Positions 15,669-24,657 of a DNA stretch of 64,000 nucleotides are shown in pieces. The number at the start of each line of letters is the position of its first letter. Within the stretch, counting starts at the first letter, position 1. Source of the stretch: Flavobacterium branchiicola (GTDB lineage Bacteria > Bacteroidota > Bacteroidia > Flavobacteriales > Flavobacteriaceae); contig NZ_JAGYWA010000006.1 in the NCBI RefSeq assembly GCF_018383905.1, positions 372,001-436,000 of the forward strand. The letters are read 5' to 3'. The position numbers and the translations under genes are program-made. Under the pieces are notes generated by a model that did not search any database, was not told the origin of the DNA, and saw only the letters and a list, made by a program, of their open reading frames with translations.

Positions 15669-16271
15669 AAACACATAGGAACATAGTTTTTAGAACTTCA
15701 AAAAAGGCGTTTCACTTTTGGCAACAAACATAGCTTTGTGAAACTTTAAAACATGTTTTCTATTTTATATTAAACTAATGATTACGCAAAAATATTTAGA
15801 TGAGTTAAGTTATAATGTAATAGGCTCATGCATTGAAGTTCATAAGGCTATTGGAAAAGGATTACTTGAAAATGTTTATCATGAATGTTTAAAAGAAGAA
15901 TTGCAACATAGGAAGATTAATTTCTTAACAGAAATGAAAGTACCTTTAATTTATAAAAATAAAGAATTGAATGCAGATTTAAGATGTGATTTATTTGTAG
16001 AGAATTGTTTAGTTTTAGAATTAAAGGCATCATTAGAAATAAGCCCAATCCATGAAGCCCAATTAATGACTTACATGAAACTTTTAAAAGCTCCAAAAGG
16101 AATTATAATTAATTTTAATTGCTTTAATATTTTTAAAGAAGGTCAGAAAACATTCGTAAATGAATATTATAAATTATTGCCAAAGTTATAAGCACAAAGC
16201 TATGTGTTAATTTACAAGTAAATTTTCAATCAACTTTCCGATAAAAAGAAAATCTATGCTTCTATGTGTTT
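15669..16271. mobile_element. 603-bp palindromic element carrying a GxxExxY gene (copy A)
   Basis: The outer ends are inverted repeats: AAACACATAGGAACATAG at 15669 and CTATGCTTCTATGTGTTT ending at 16271. Inside, the gene is bracketed by a second, perfect 12-bp inverted pair: CATAGCTTTGTG (15729-15740) lies 37 bases before the ATG, and CACAAAGCTATG (16193-16204) begins one base after the stop codon. Three shorter relatives (29849, 36839, 44717) have the same ends but only one central CATAGCTATGTG. Joining the arms at the shared AGCT removes 466 bp and leaves 137 bp, close to their 124-135 bp. No target-site duplication is obvious. Mobility is inferred from the copies. Confidence 0.75.
15778..16191 (+). 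CDS. GxxExxY protein, PD-(D/E)XK nuclease superfamily
   Basis: The 137-residue protein has the name-giving motif GLLENVY (Gly28, Glu31, Tyr34) and a plausible PD-(D/E)XK core: Asp71 in RCDLFVEN, Glu81-Leu-Lys83 in LELKAS, and Gln95 on the next helix. The family (PDDEXK_3/TIGR04256) occurs in many copies in Bacteroidota and has no established function. The gene sits entirely inside a palindromic repeat element and lies between btuC and btuD, where it has no obvious metabolic role. A nuclease acting on its own element, as RAYT transposases do on REP sequences, is a hypothesis only. Confidence 0.88.
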   Translation: MITQKYLDELSYNVIGSCIEVHKAIGKGLLENVYHECLKEELQHRKINFLTEMKVPLIYKNKELNADLRCDLFVENCLVLELKASLEISPIHEAQLMTYMKLLKAPKGIIINFNCFNIFKEGQKTFVNEYYKLLPKL

Positions 16272-16286
16272 AAAAATTAATTCAAA

Positions 16287-17063
16287 ATGAAAATAATTCT
16301 CTCGACTTCACATTTAACTATTGGATACAAATCCAAGAAAGGAGTTACGACTATTGCTGAGAATCTAAATTTGAATCTAGCTTCCGGGAAACTAATTACA
16401 TTAATTGGCGCAAACGGAATTGGAAAGTCAACTTTACTGCGAACAATTACCGGAATTCAGAAACCATTGTCAGGAAATGTTTATTTGAATGAAAAAAATA
16501 TTTCGATTTACAAACCTTTAGAATTAGCACAAAATTTGAGTTTGGTTTTAACGGAGAAACTACCGCCAAGTAATCTTTCGGTTTTTGAGTTGGTCGCATT
16601 GGGACGTCAGCCGTATACCAATTGGGTGGGGACATTAACTGCGGAAGATATTGTAAAAGTAAATGAAGCTTTATCATTAACTCAAATTAGTCATTTGGCG
16701 AACAAAAAACATTTCGAAATCAGTGATGGACAATTGCAAAAGGTTTTAATTGCAAGAGCTTTGGCTCAGGATACGCCACTAATTATTTTGGACGAACCTA
16801 CAACACATCTTGATCTACTGCATAAAGTTTCACTATTCAAATTATTGAAAAAACTGACTCAGGAAACTCAAAAGTGTATTCTGCTTTCCACACATGATAT
16901 TGATCTGGCAATTCAATTAAGCGATGAAATGATTATGATGACGCCGGAAAATATTACACAAGATCAACCGTGTAATTTAATCTCAAACGGAAGTTTTAGT
17001 AATTTGTTCAAAGACGAACATATTGTTTTTGATGCTGAAAAAGGGAAGTTTATAATTACTTAA
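16287..17063 (+). CDS. btuD: ABC transporter ATP-binding protein (BtuD-like)
   Basis: The 258-residue ATPase has a Walker A motif (GANGIGKST, about residues 38-46), a degenerate signature ISDGQLQKVLIARAL in place of LSGGQ, Walker B (PLIILDEPTTHLD) and the switch histidine (LLSTHDIDLA). It is the FepC/BtuD class used with FecCD permeases and completes BtuFCD. It begins 15 bases after the end of the GxxExxY element, so transcription from btuF must pass through that palindrome or a separate promoter is used. Its last four bases overlap the convergent gene at 17060. Confidence 0.87.
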   Translation: MKIILSTSHLTIGYKSKKGVTTIAENLNLNLASGKLITLIGANGIGKSTLLRTITGIQKPLSGNVYLNEKNISIYKPLELAQNLSLVLTEKLPPSNLSVFELVALGRQPYTNWVGTLTAEDIVKVNEALSLTQISHLANKKHFEISDGQLQKVLIARALAQDTPLIILDEPTTHLDLLHKVSLFKLLKKLTQETQKCILLSTHDIDLAIQLSDEMIMMTPENITQDQPCNLISNGSFSNLFKDEHIVFDAEKGKFIIT

Positions 17064-17539
17064 GCAATATTATTTTCTCTTTTGTATCTATTTCTCTGTA
17101 CTGTAAGAGTTATTGTTAATTCATTAATATCTGTGCTAAAATCTGCTAGATTAAATTTCATGATCTGATCTGAATCTTTGATATAGTAGATGAAATAATG
17201 ACGGATATCTTTTTCATTTCTATATTCAGTAATTATTCTTTCATTTTCAATATTGCTCCACGGAACGAGAATTAAATTTTGATACTGAATTCCTTCAGAA
17301 TTAATTCTAAATTGAATTTCGTCAATTCTTTTTATTTCTTTAATTAGATAGGGAATTTGAAATAAGAAAATGCCAGATAATACAAGTGATACAGTAGGTT
17401 GATTTTGATTTATAAAATATATTGCAGCAACTACAAGTCCAATTAAAAGGAATATTCTAAGAAGAATATTTGTTCTGGTATAATAAATTAAGAATTCTTT
17501 CGAATAACTTAAGTTATTTACATCAATTACAGGTCTCAT
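17060..17539 (-). CDS. Membrane protein of unknown function with PH-like tail
   Basis: The 159-residue protein has two transmembrane segments (about residues 26-46 and 49-64) and a cytosolic C-terminal part with the rhythm GIQYQNLILVPWSNIENE, resembling the small bacterial PH-like domains that follow a membrane hairpin. I do not recognise a named family. It is encoded one base after trmL in the same direction and is probably co-transcribed with it; its stop overlaps the btuD stop. Confidence 0.65.
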   Translation of the reverse strand: MRPVIDVNNLSYSKEFLIYYTRTNILLRIFLLIGLVVAAIYFINQNQPTVSLVLSGIFLFQIPYLIKEIKRIDEIQFRINSEGIQYQNLILVPWSNIENERIITEYRNEKDIRHYFIYYIKDSDQIMKFNLADFSTDINELTITLTVQRNRYKRENNIA

Positions 17540-17540
17540 A

Positions 17541-17996
17541 TTAAACCTTCAACCCAATTTGCCTCTTAGCTTCTCCAACAACAAAAGCCACTGAATTAGC
17601 AATATTAAAACTACGAATCAAATTTGACATCGGAATCGTTAAATGATTTTCAAATAAAGCTAAAACTTCTTTACTTAAACCAACACTTTCTTTTCCGAAA
17701 ACAAGCCAGTCTCCATCTTGAAAATCAGTTTCAAGATATGATTTTTCAGCATGAGAACTCATTAAAAAAACACGGGATTTATCTGGAATTTGTTGCATCC
17801 ATTCTTCTACATTCTGATATTCGGTTACGTCAAGATGTACCCAATAATCCAAACCGGAACGTTTTAGATTTTTATCATTAATTACAAATCCAAAGGGATG
17901 AACTAAATGCAGTCGGCTTTCTGTACCCACGCACAATCTTCCGATATTTCCGGTATTATTTGGTATTTCTGGTTCTACAAGAACAACGTTTAGCAT
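17541..17996 (-). CDS. trmL: tRNA (cytidine34-2'-O)-methyltransferase TrmL
   Basis: The 151-residue protein is a minimal SPOUT methyltransferase. It has the TrmL N-terminal motif VEPEIPNNTGNIGRLC, the central LVFGKESVGLS and the knot motif IPMSNLIRSFNIANSVAFVV. TrmL methylates the 2'-OH of the wobble base in tRNA-Leu isoacceptors using S-adenosylmethionine. Length and motifs are typical. Confidence 0.92.
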   Translation of the reverse strand: MLNVVLVEPEIPNNTGNIGRLCVGTESRLHLVHPFGFVINDKNLKRSGLDYWVHLDVTEYQNVEEWMQQIPDKSRVFLMSSHAEKSYLETDFQDGDWLVFGKESVGLSKEVLALFENHLTIPMSNLIRSFNIANSVAFVVGEAKRQIGLKV

Positions 17997-18062
17997 CTTT
18001 TTTATTTATGAATTATAAGTTATGAATTAGGAGTTCCAATAATTATCAAATTACCACATTCT

Positions 18063-18629
18063 CTAATTCTCAAATTGATCAACTTCGAGAACATCACCCG
18101 CTTTTAGGTTTTGCAAATATACATTACCAATTCGAACGCGAACCAATCTTAAAGTAGGAAAACCTACTGCAGCGGTCATTTTTCGAACCTGGCGAAACTT
18201 TCCTTCATTCACGGTAATTGAAGCCCAGGAAGTGGGACCGTGACGTTCGTCTCTGATCTTTTTGGCTCTTGGACCGAAATCCGGAATTTCGGTAACTATA
18301 AAAGCAGCGCAGGGTTTTGTTTTGTATTTTCCGCCATCAAGGCCTATTTCTACCCCTTTTTGCAATTGTTCAATTGCTTCAGGAGTTATAATGCCATCAA
18401 CCTGAACGTAATATTCTTTGTCGACTTTTTTGCTTCTTATTTGTTCGCTTACTTTTCCGTCGGTTGTCAATAAAAGCAGACCTTCAGAATCTTCATCCAA
18501 TCTTCCAATTGCCATTGTGCCTTCGGGGAAATCATGCAATTCGCCCAAAAGTTTTTTCTTTCTTTTCAATTCATAAATAAATTGACTCAGATAGCCATAT
18601 GGCTTAAAAAGAATAAAGTGTCGATGCAT
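18063..18629 (-). CDS. rluE: Large-subunit rRNA pseudouridine synthase (RluE/RsuA family)
   Basis: The 188-residue protein has GRLDEDSEGLLLLTTDG, in which the Asp of RLD is the catalytic residue, plus KEYYVQVDG and EGKFRQVRKMTAAVG, all hallmarks of the RluB/E/F-RsuA family. There is no N-terminal S4 domain, which fits RluE (23S rRNA position 2457 in E. coli) better than RsuA or RluB. The exact target is inferred. It stands alone, with short AT repeats separating it from trmL. Confidence 0.88.
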   Translation of the reverse strand: MHRHFILFKPYGYLSQFIYELKRKKKLLGELHDFPEGTMAIGRLDEDSEGLLLLTTDGKVSEQIRSKKVDKEYYVQVDGIITPEAIEQLQKGVEIGLDGGKYKTKPCAAFIVTEIPDFGPRAKKIRDERHGPTSWASITVNEGKFRQVRKMTAAVGFPTLRLVRVRIGNVYLQNLKAGDVLEVDQFEN

Positions 18630-18678
18630 GATTAATTTTTTGCAAAGATAGTTCTTTAGTAAAACTAAAAGAGAAAGT

Positions 18679-18876
18679 TTAGGCTTTGATTTTTTTTATC
18701 CATAAACAGATAAACCAAATTGCTGTTATAGCAAAAATGATAAGTAGCTCCGGATAATAGTTCCTGAAAAAGTCATGAAAATAGCTTCCCACTAAAATAT
18801 AAGCGGAAGCCATACATAATTTGATGATGATAAATTCGGCATTCGACCAGCTGGTTTTTATTTTGAAGAAATTCAT
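18679..18876 (-). CDS. Small two-helix membrane protein
   Basis: A 65-residue protein with two hydrophobic segments (about residues 16-33 and 43-60), a short basic N-terminus and a KKIKA tail. There is no recognisable family. It is kept because the ORF has a clean ATG, a plausible two-pass topology and occupies an otherwise empty gap, but it could be spurious. Confidence 0.5.
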   Translation of the reverse strand: MNFFKIKTSWSNAEFIIIKLCMASAYILVGSYFHDFFRNYYPELLIIFAITAIWFICLWIKKIKA

Positions 18877-19018
18877 AATATCATACTATTAAGTTGCTCT
18901 TATTAAAGGTACTGAATTTTGAAAAAGTGGCAATTATAAAACAAAGACAATGTAAAGCCATAATTTTTTCGAGATTAGAATTCGTAATATTATGATTAGA
19001 ATTTAAAATAGTAAAATT

Positions 19019-19393
19019 ATGGAAACGAATAATTTAGGCTCAAAAAAGATAAACGGAGTACAGAAAAATATAGATGAATCGAAAGGGAAAAATGTATCGC
19101 ATGATGGTGAATCTGAAAATGCAAACCTGAAAAAAGAAGTAGTGACAGATATAGGGGGAAATAAGGAAATAGTTGAAAGAGCACGAAATGAAAATGAAGA
19201 AATAAAAAAAGTATCCCACGAGATAAATCCAGATAATCCAAATGCAAATCGCGGAGTTAAAACAGAAGAGGAAGCCAATAGAACGATTGAAAATAAAGAT
19301 CGAAATTCTGATATTACTCCAAATCGATATCCAAACTCACATCCTGACAATCATGAAGACAGAGGTAATATGAAATTAGACGAAGACGAATAA
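19019..19393 (+). CDS. Hydrophilic, probably disordered small protein
   Basis: The 124-residue product is rich in Asn, Glu, Lys and Asp with almost no hydrophobic runs and no cysteine; it ends in MKLDEDE. It has no signal peptide or recognisable domain. A stretch such as HEINPDNPNANRG hints at the short stress-type proteins common in flavobacteria. A similar acidic protein is encoded at 55772-56071, although I see no clear homology. It precedes an SDR gene by 154 bases in the same direction. Confidence 0.6.
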   Translation: METNNLGSKKINGVQKNIDESKGKNVSHDGESENANLKKEVVTDIGGNKEIVERARNENEEIKKVSHEINPDNPNANRGVKTEEEANRTIENKDRNSDITPNRYPNSHPDNHEDRGNMKLDEDE

Positions 19394-19547
19394 GTTTATA
19401 CGATTTTTTTATGGTTTCTGAGGACAATTTAACATCAATAACATTTGCTTGGCATATGGAGTTAATGTTATTATAAACCGAGGGTTTTAAGGTGCTCAAG
19501 GTCTAATATCTTCGTAAATTGTAGTTTCAAATTTAAATATTAAGAAT

Positions 19548-20300
19548 ATGGCACTTTTAGAAAACAAAGTGGCTTTTGTATCTGGTGGAGGTTCAGGAAT
19601 TGGACGCGCTGTGGCAAAAGCTTACGCTCGAGAAGGAGCAAAAGTAGTAATCTCAGATATTAATGTTGAACATGGTGAAGAAACCGTAAAAAGTATAAAG
19701 GACAGTGGAGGAGAAGCCTTTTTTGTAAAAGGAGATTCTTCTGTTGCAAGCGATAATAAACACATGGTTGAGGTTGCAGTTTCAAAATACGGCCGATTGG
19801 ATATCGCCTGTAATAATGCGGGAATTGGCGGTCCGGCAAAACCAACGGGAGAATATGATCCGGAAGCTTGGGATCGCGTAATTGCGCTTAATTTAAGCGG
19901 AGTGTTTTATGCCTGTCGTTATCAGCTGGAACAAATGGAGAAAAACGGTGGCGGCAGTATTGTAAATATTGCTTCAATTCATGGTCAGGTTGCAGCGCCA
20001 AACAGTCCGGCTTATACGGCCTCTAAACATGGAGTTGTGGGATTGACTAAAAATATTGCGGCAGAATATGCTTTAAAAAATATTCGTTGTAATGCCGTAG
20101 GTCCCGGTTATATAGAAACCGCTTTATTAAAAGATAATCTCACGCAAAACCTAATGGATGCTGTTGCAGCAAAAGCACCAATGAATCGTTTAGGTACTGC
20201 AGAAGAAATTGCCGAACTCGTTACTTTTTTGAGTTCTGAAAAATCTTCTTTCACAACAGGAAGTTATATTATTGCTGATGGTGGATATACCGCAGTATAA
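19548..20300 (+). CDS. Short-chain dehydrogenase/reductase
   Basis: The 250-residue classical SDR has the NAD(P)-binding motif SGGGSGIGRA (about residues 12-21), NNAG (around 90), catalytic Ser in NIASIHG, the YTASKHG active-site Tyr/Lys near 155-159, and PGYIETALL. Asp38 in VISDINVE, at the end of the second strand, favours NAD over NADP. Substrate is not predictable; glucose 1-dehydrogenase-like and 3-oxoacyl-ACP reductase-like annotations are both possible. A perfect terminator follows. Confidence 0.9.
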   Translation: MALLENKVAFVSGGGSGIGRAVAKAYAREGAKVVISDINVEHGEETVKSIKDSGGEAFFVKGDSSVASDNKHMVEVAVSKYGRLDIACNNAGIGGPAKPTGEYDPEAWDRVIALNLSGVFYACRYQLEQMEKNGGGSIVNIASIHGQVAAPNSPAYTASKHGVVGLTKNIAAEYALKNIRCNAVGPGYIETALLKDNLTQNLMDAVAAKAPMNRLGTAEEIAELVTFLSSEKSSFTTGSYIIADGGYTAV

Positions 20301-20322
20301 AATTATATAAATGTTATTGTTT

Positions 20323-20352
20323 AAAGCCGTCTGAAATTCAGACGGCTTTTTT
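20323..20352 (+). terminator. Intrinsic terminator of the SDR gene
   Basis: AAAGCCGTCTGAA pairs with TTCAGACGGCTTT around one base and is followed by a run of T. Confidence 0.9.
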
Positions 20353-20601
20353 TTGTTTTTTGAAATATTTAATAAAGAGGTTTTTACTTGTTAATTTGAT
20401 TAAGCAGATCATTTTATATTTAAATCATTAAAAAAAGGCTGAGGGCAGATTATAGCTATTAAGTAAGAAAAATAGGGGAGTAGAATTTTAGCTTCTTTTA
20501 GATGTTGTTCTGAAATAACTTACAATTAATTTAAGTTTTTACAATATTCTCTTAACTTTAAACACGATAAATTTGAACTCTAAAACTCTATTCGAAAACC
20601 T
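20353..20601 (+). other. Non-coding gap with a possible -7 box
   Basis: No gene or repeat is seen between the SDR terminator and the next start codon. TAAATTTG at 20568-20575 matches the TAnnTTTG box and may drive the T9SS protein gene, but no -33 TTG is at the right distance. Confidence 0.4.
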
Positions 20602-23600
20602 ATGAAAAACAATTACACTTTCCGTCATCTCATGACATTTTTAGTTTTTTTATTTTGTTTCTCACTCAACATAAGTGCGCAAACAATGCCAGCGGTACAG
20701 GATTTACCCTTTAGCCAAAAATTTACAGGATGGGCGGCTAATTCTGCAATTTATCCCGACGGTTTTCAGGGCTGGGTTGCCAATGCTGCCGGAAATACTG
20801 CGGTATACAATACCGGCTTATCTGGAGACAGAACCATCATAGCTAGTAGTAACGCTGGACAAACGAATGGTAACATACATAATTATAACAGACTGATTGG
20901 TTTTCTAAATTCAACATCTGTTGATTTGGCAATTGGTTTGGCATTTTCAACTTCAACAAGTAAAGATATAAAAGTCGAATATGATGCCATGGTTTTCCGA
21001 AATCCGTATGACGGAGTGGCGACAAATCGCCTTCAGGAAATGTCTTTGCAATATCGTGTTGGAATTACAGGGCCTTTCATAACATTGCCTGCTACAGCTT
21101 ACTCAAATAATAGTACAGTTGCCAGAATAACAGCTAGTGCTCCTGATCCTATAGCGACAAGAAAAGCGGTTATACTACCTGCAGAATGTAATTACCAGCC
21201 TGTTGTACAAATAAGATGGATTGCAAGATTAATTTCTGGTTCAGCCGGTGGTCGCCAGTCTTTTGCAATTGATAATATCGATATTAAAAGCGATACCGAA
21301 GCTCCGGTTAATGCTACAGGTTATCCAAAAATTACTAATGTCTTAACAGAGAGTTTTGATTTTATTTATAAAATTAATGAAATTGCAAAAACGTATTATG
21401 TGTTATTGCCTTCAGGAAGCGTAGCGCCAACAATTGCACAAATAAAAGCAGGTCAGGATTCAAACGGTGCTACAGCTTTACAATCTGGGATTTTTGATGT
21501 TACTGATTTTAATGCAGAATACGTAAAAACTTTTTCGGGATTAAGTATAGATACTCCATATTCTATTTTTTATGTTTCTGAAGATATTATTGGAAATATA
21601 TCAGCCGTAAATAAACAAGATGCTTCGACGGCACCGGTTTTAATTCCTTCATTATCTACAACAGTAACGACATTAGACTTAGGTGCTTCTGAACCAAATT
21701 ATGAGTCAGAAATTTTAAGCTATCAGATTGCCGCTACAAATCTTACTAAAGATGTTGTGGTAACTTCTCCTGCAAACTTTACGATTTCAAAAGATAATAC
21801 TACTTTTTCATCCTCTTTAACATTTGCAGCAACTGATTTTGCCTCAAATGCTACACCAACTGTTTATGTGAAATTTGCACCAAATGCGATTGCCGGTTTT
21901 TCAGGATCAATAACTCATGTATCTGCTGGTGCAAGTACAAAAGAAGTTGTTCTTAGCGGATACGGTATTAATCCCTACACGCAAAATTTTAACGACCCAA
22001 ATGTCCTTGCCAATAGCGGGTGGAAACAATACGATATTTCCGGAACTGCTAATAAATGGTCATACACAAATGCAACCCGAAATGTTAACAGCGCTCCGGG
22101 GGCAGTTTTAATAAATGGATATTCAGATAATGGTCCAAGTAAAGACTGGTTGATTTCACCAAAATTGCATTTAGATACATTTGGTCAATTCCCATTATTG
22201 TCTTTTTATTCTCGTAAATTCTACGCTGGACCAGGTTTAAAATTAATGGTTTCTGTAGATTATGATGGAAAAAGTAATCCGGAAAATGCTACCTGGACAG
22301 AGATACCAGCTAATTTTCCAACCACTACAGGAACGTATACCAGATCTCAATACATTAAATTAGATAATTACAAAACAAGTCATACCTATTTAGCATGGGT
22401 GTATGAAACTACAGCCGGCGGAAATAATTTTGCAGCCGAATGGTCTTTAGACGATGTAGCCATTACAGATGAATCTGGATATATAGCTTCAAATCCTATT
22501 TTAGATTTTGGAGATGTTTTACCAAATGGGATTTCTGCGAGCCAATCTTTTAATTTTATTGCCGAAGGTTATGGTGATATTACAATTGCTGCTCCGGCTT
22601 CATACGAGTTGTCTTTAGATAATGTTTCGTTTCAGGGAAGTGTTGTGGTTACAGCAGCAGACGCTATTGCAGGAAAAATAGTGTATGCAAGATTTGTTCC
22701 TGTTACCAAAGAATTATCAATTTCTGGAGAATTAACAGTAACCGGGAATTCATTAAATAAAAAAATAGGATCACTTACAGGTTCTTCAATACCAAAAGCA
22801 GATACTTTTGATGTAGTAAGTTATAATTTGGAATTTTTTGGAACTGATGTTAAAGATAAAACCGGTAAAGAATTTGGACCAACAAATGATGCTTTGCAAA
22901 TTGAGAATGTTGCAAAAGTTATGAATAAGCTAAATGCAGATGTTTATGTCGTTCAGGAAGTTTCGGATGAGCCAGCACTAGATGCTTTAATTCAAAAAAT
23001 TAGTATAAACGGAAAAACATTTGATAAGGCAATCTCAACTTCTTGGTCGTACTCATTTAAACCTTTAGATCCTTATTTTCCACCTCAGAAACTGGTTGTA
23101 ATTTATAATACAGAAACTACTACCGTAAAAAGTACAAAAGTATTATTTAAAGATTTGTACGATCAAATTCGTCTTAATACAGTAGTTTTACCAGGTTATC
23201 CGGGAACAGAAACTCCAGAAGAGAATGATGATAGTTTTTTCTCATCAGGACGTCTTCCTTATTTAGTTCAGATTGAAGCCAATATTGGCGGTATTAAAAA
23301 AGAGATTAATCTGATTGATCTTCACGCACGTGCAAACAGCGGAACAGATATTTCAAAATACAATCAGCGTAAATATGATATTGATTATTTAAAAGACGCA
23401 TTAGATGCAGAATATCCAGACGCAAATTTAATTCTTTTAGGAGATTTTAATGATGATGTAAAAGCTTGGGTTGGAAATGCAAGTACAGTTTCATCTTATA
23501 AGAAATTTGTAGATGATACTACTAATTATAATGCCTTAACATTAGGTATTAGCCAGGCTGGAGCTTATAGTTTTTTAAGTTCACAAGGATTCTTAGACCA

Positions 23601-24033
23601 TATTTTAATTTCAAATGAATTAACAGATCAGTATATCGACAAATCAATTGCAGTTTATGATCCACGTGCCGATATTGCCGATTATACAACAACAACATCA
23701 GATCACGGACCTGTAATCGCTCGTTTTGAATTGAAAAAAGATGTTTTGTCAACTGTTGATTTTGAAACAAACAAAGGGTATCTGGTAAATGCTTTCCCTA
23801 ATCCGTCTTCTGATGTGGTTAATATCGAAGTAAAAACAAAAGACGATAAAAACCTGACTTTAAATCTTTATGATATTGCAGGAAGAACTGTAATTAAATC
23901 AATTCAAATAAAAGGGACTCAGGAAAAGAATACGGCAATTGTTCAATTAAGTAATCTTAAAACTGGAATTTATGTTTACACTTTAAGTGAAAATGGTAAA
24001 GTAATTTACAGCAATAAGATTGTTAAAAAATAG
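20602..24033 (+). CDS. T9SS-exported endonuclease/exonuclease/phosphatase-domain protein
   Basis: The 1143-residue protein has a signal peptide (ending NISAQ), beta-sandwich regions including a choice-of-anchor-like domain (NPYTQNFNDPNVLANSGW, about residues 455-640), and an EEP nuclease-fold domain from about residue 734. That domain has SYNLEFFG, VQEV (Glu786), GDFNDD (Asp948, Asn950) and SDHGP (Asp1034, His1035), so the metal and catalytic residues are in place. The last 80 residues (NAFPNPSSD from Asn1063, GIYVYTLSENGKV, NKIVKK) form a type A T9SS sorting domain. It is therefore probably secreted or surface-attached and may degrade extracellular DNA or phosphoesters; the substrate is inferred. 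Confidence 0.88.
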   Translation: MKNNYTFRHLMTFLVFLFCFSLNISAQTMPAVQDLPFSQKFTGWAANSAIYPDGFQGWVANAAGNTAVYNTGLSGDRTIIASSNAGQTNGNIHNYNRLIGFLNSTSVDLAIGLAFSTSTSKDIKVEYDAMVFRNPYDGVATNRLQEMSLQYRVGITGPFITLPATAYSNNSTVARITASAPDPIATRKAVILPAECNYQPVVQIRWIARLISGSAGGRQSFAIDNIDIKSDTEAPVNATGYPKITNVLTESFDFIYKINEIAKTYYVLLPSGSVAPTIAQIKAGQDSNGATALQSGIFDVTDFNAEYVKTFSGLSIDTPYSIFYVSEDIIGNISAVNKQDASTAPVLIPSLSTTVTTLDLGASEPNYESEILSYQIAATNLTKDVVVTSPANFTISKDNTTFSSSLTFAATDFASNATPTVYVKFAPNAIAGFSGSITHVSAGASTKEVVLSGYGINPYTQNFNDPNVLANSGWKQYDISGTANKWSYTNATRNVNSAPGAVLINGYSDNGPSKDWLISPKLHLDTFGQFPLLSFYSRKFYAGPGLKLMVSVDYDGKSNPENATWTEIPANFPTTTGTYTRSQYIKLDNYKTSHTYLAWVYETTAGGNNFAAEWSLDDVAITDESGYIASNPILDFGDVLPNGISASQSFNFIAEGYGDITIAAPASYELSLDNVSFQGSVVVTAADAIAGKIVYARFVPVTKELSISGELTVTGNSLNKKIGSLTGSSIPKADTFDVVSYNLEFFGTDVKDKTGKEFGPTNDALQIENVAKVMNKLNADVYVVQEVSDEPALDALIQKISINGKTFDKAISTSWSYSFKPLDPYFPPQKLVVIYNTETTTVKSTKVLFKDLYDQIRLNTVVLPGYPGTETPEENDDSFFSSGRLPYLVQIEANIGGIKKEINLIDLHARANSGTDISKYNQRKYDIDYLKDALDAEYPDANLILLGDFNDDVKAWVGNASTVSSYKKFVDDTTNYNALTLGISQAGAYSFLSSQGFLDHILISNELTDQYIDKSIAVYDPRADIADYTTTTSDHGPVIARFELKKDVLSTVDFETNKGYLVNAFPNPSSDVVNIEVKTKDDKNLTLNLYDIAGRTVIKSIQIKGTQEKNTAIVQLSNLKTGIYVYTLSENGKVIYSNKIVKK

Positions 24034-24057
24034 ATTTCAAAAAGAGTAAAATAAAGA

Positions 24058-24090
24058 AAGGCGATTCAAATTTGAATCGCCTTCTTTTAT
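24058..24090. terminator. Bidirectional intrinsic terminator
   Basis: AAGGCGATTCAAA pairs perfectly with TTTGAATCGCCTT, with an A-rich left and T-rich right flank. It overlaps the last codon of the convergent MepB-like gene. Confidence 0.8.
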
Positions 24091-24614
24091 TGGATAAAAA
24101 GCTTTGTGAATTTTTCTATTTCCGTTTCCGGAATTATACTGTAAAAATAATCCAGCTGCCATTTTTGTGTTTTTTGCGCCTGTTTACTGTTTGCTTCATC
24201 CCAGGGCGGATAAACACGCGTAGCTCTAATTCCTTCCTTAGTAGCTGTGGTGAAAATTCCTTTTTTGAGAAGAATCTCTTTTGGGAATACAAATTGTCCA
24301 AACAAATCCTCTTTTCGTACACTTACAATAACAAAATCGATTGGATCATTATAATCAAAAGGTTCAATTGTTCCTTTTATATTTCTTTTCCATAAGGTTA
24401 CAAACTGCCCTGTTTTTGTTGGTGTAATTTTAGCCGATCTGAACTTTATTGACCTATCATCAATTTTAAAATCAAAAGCATCATATTCTTTACTTTCAAT
24501 TTCCGGCTGAGGTTCAGAACAAATAAATCCGCAAACATCGTAAATTAATTTTTTTGCAGTAATTAAATTTTTTGGCAAAGATGTTTCATCTGTCCAATTA
24601 TTTTCAGGTATCAT
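24087..24614 (-). CDS. MepB-family protein
   Basis: The 175-residue protein matches the MepB family: YDAFDFKIDDRSIKFRSAK, then TPTKTGQFVTLWKR, DPIDFVIVSVRK, FPKEILLKKGI and RATRVYPPWDE. MepB was named from the S. aureus mepRAB locus, but its biochemical role is unknown. Here there is no MepA efflux pump or MepR regulator nearby, so the name implies only homology. Stand-alone gene, cytoplasmic, no membrane segment. Confidence 0.85.
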   Translation of the reverse strand: MIPENNWTDETSLPKNLITAKKLIYDVCGFICSEPQPEIESKEYDAFDFKIDDRSIKFRSAKITPTKTGQFVTLWKRNIKGTIEPFDYNDPIDFVIVSVRKEDLFGQFVFPKEILLKKGIFTTATKEGIRATRVYPPWDEANSKQAQKTQKWQLDYFYSIIPETEIEKFTKLFIQ

Positions 24615-24657
24615 TTATACTTTATATTTCTGTAAAATTATATAAAATACCTGCCAA

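Noticed and set aside
16287..17063. Siderophore (FecBCDE-type) role for the ABC transporter
   Set aside because: The fold allows it, but the neighbours are all corrinoid genes; kept only as an alternative.
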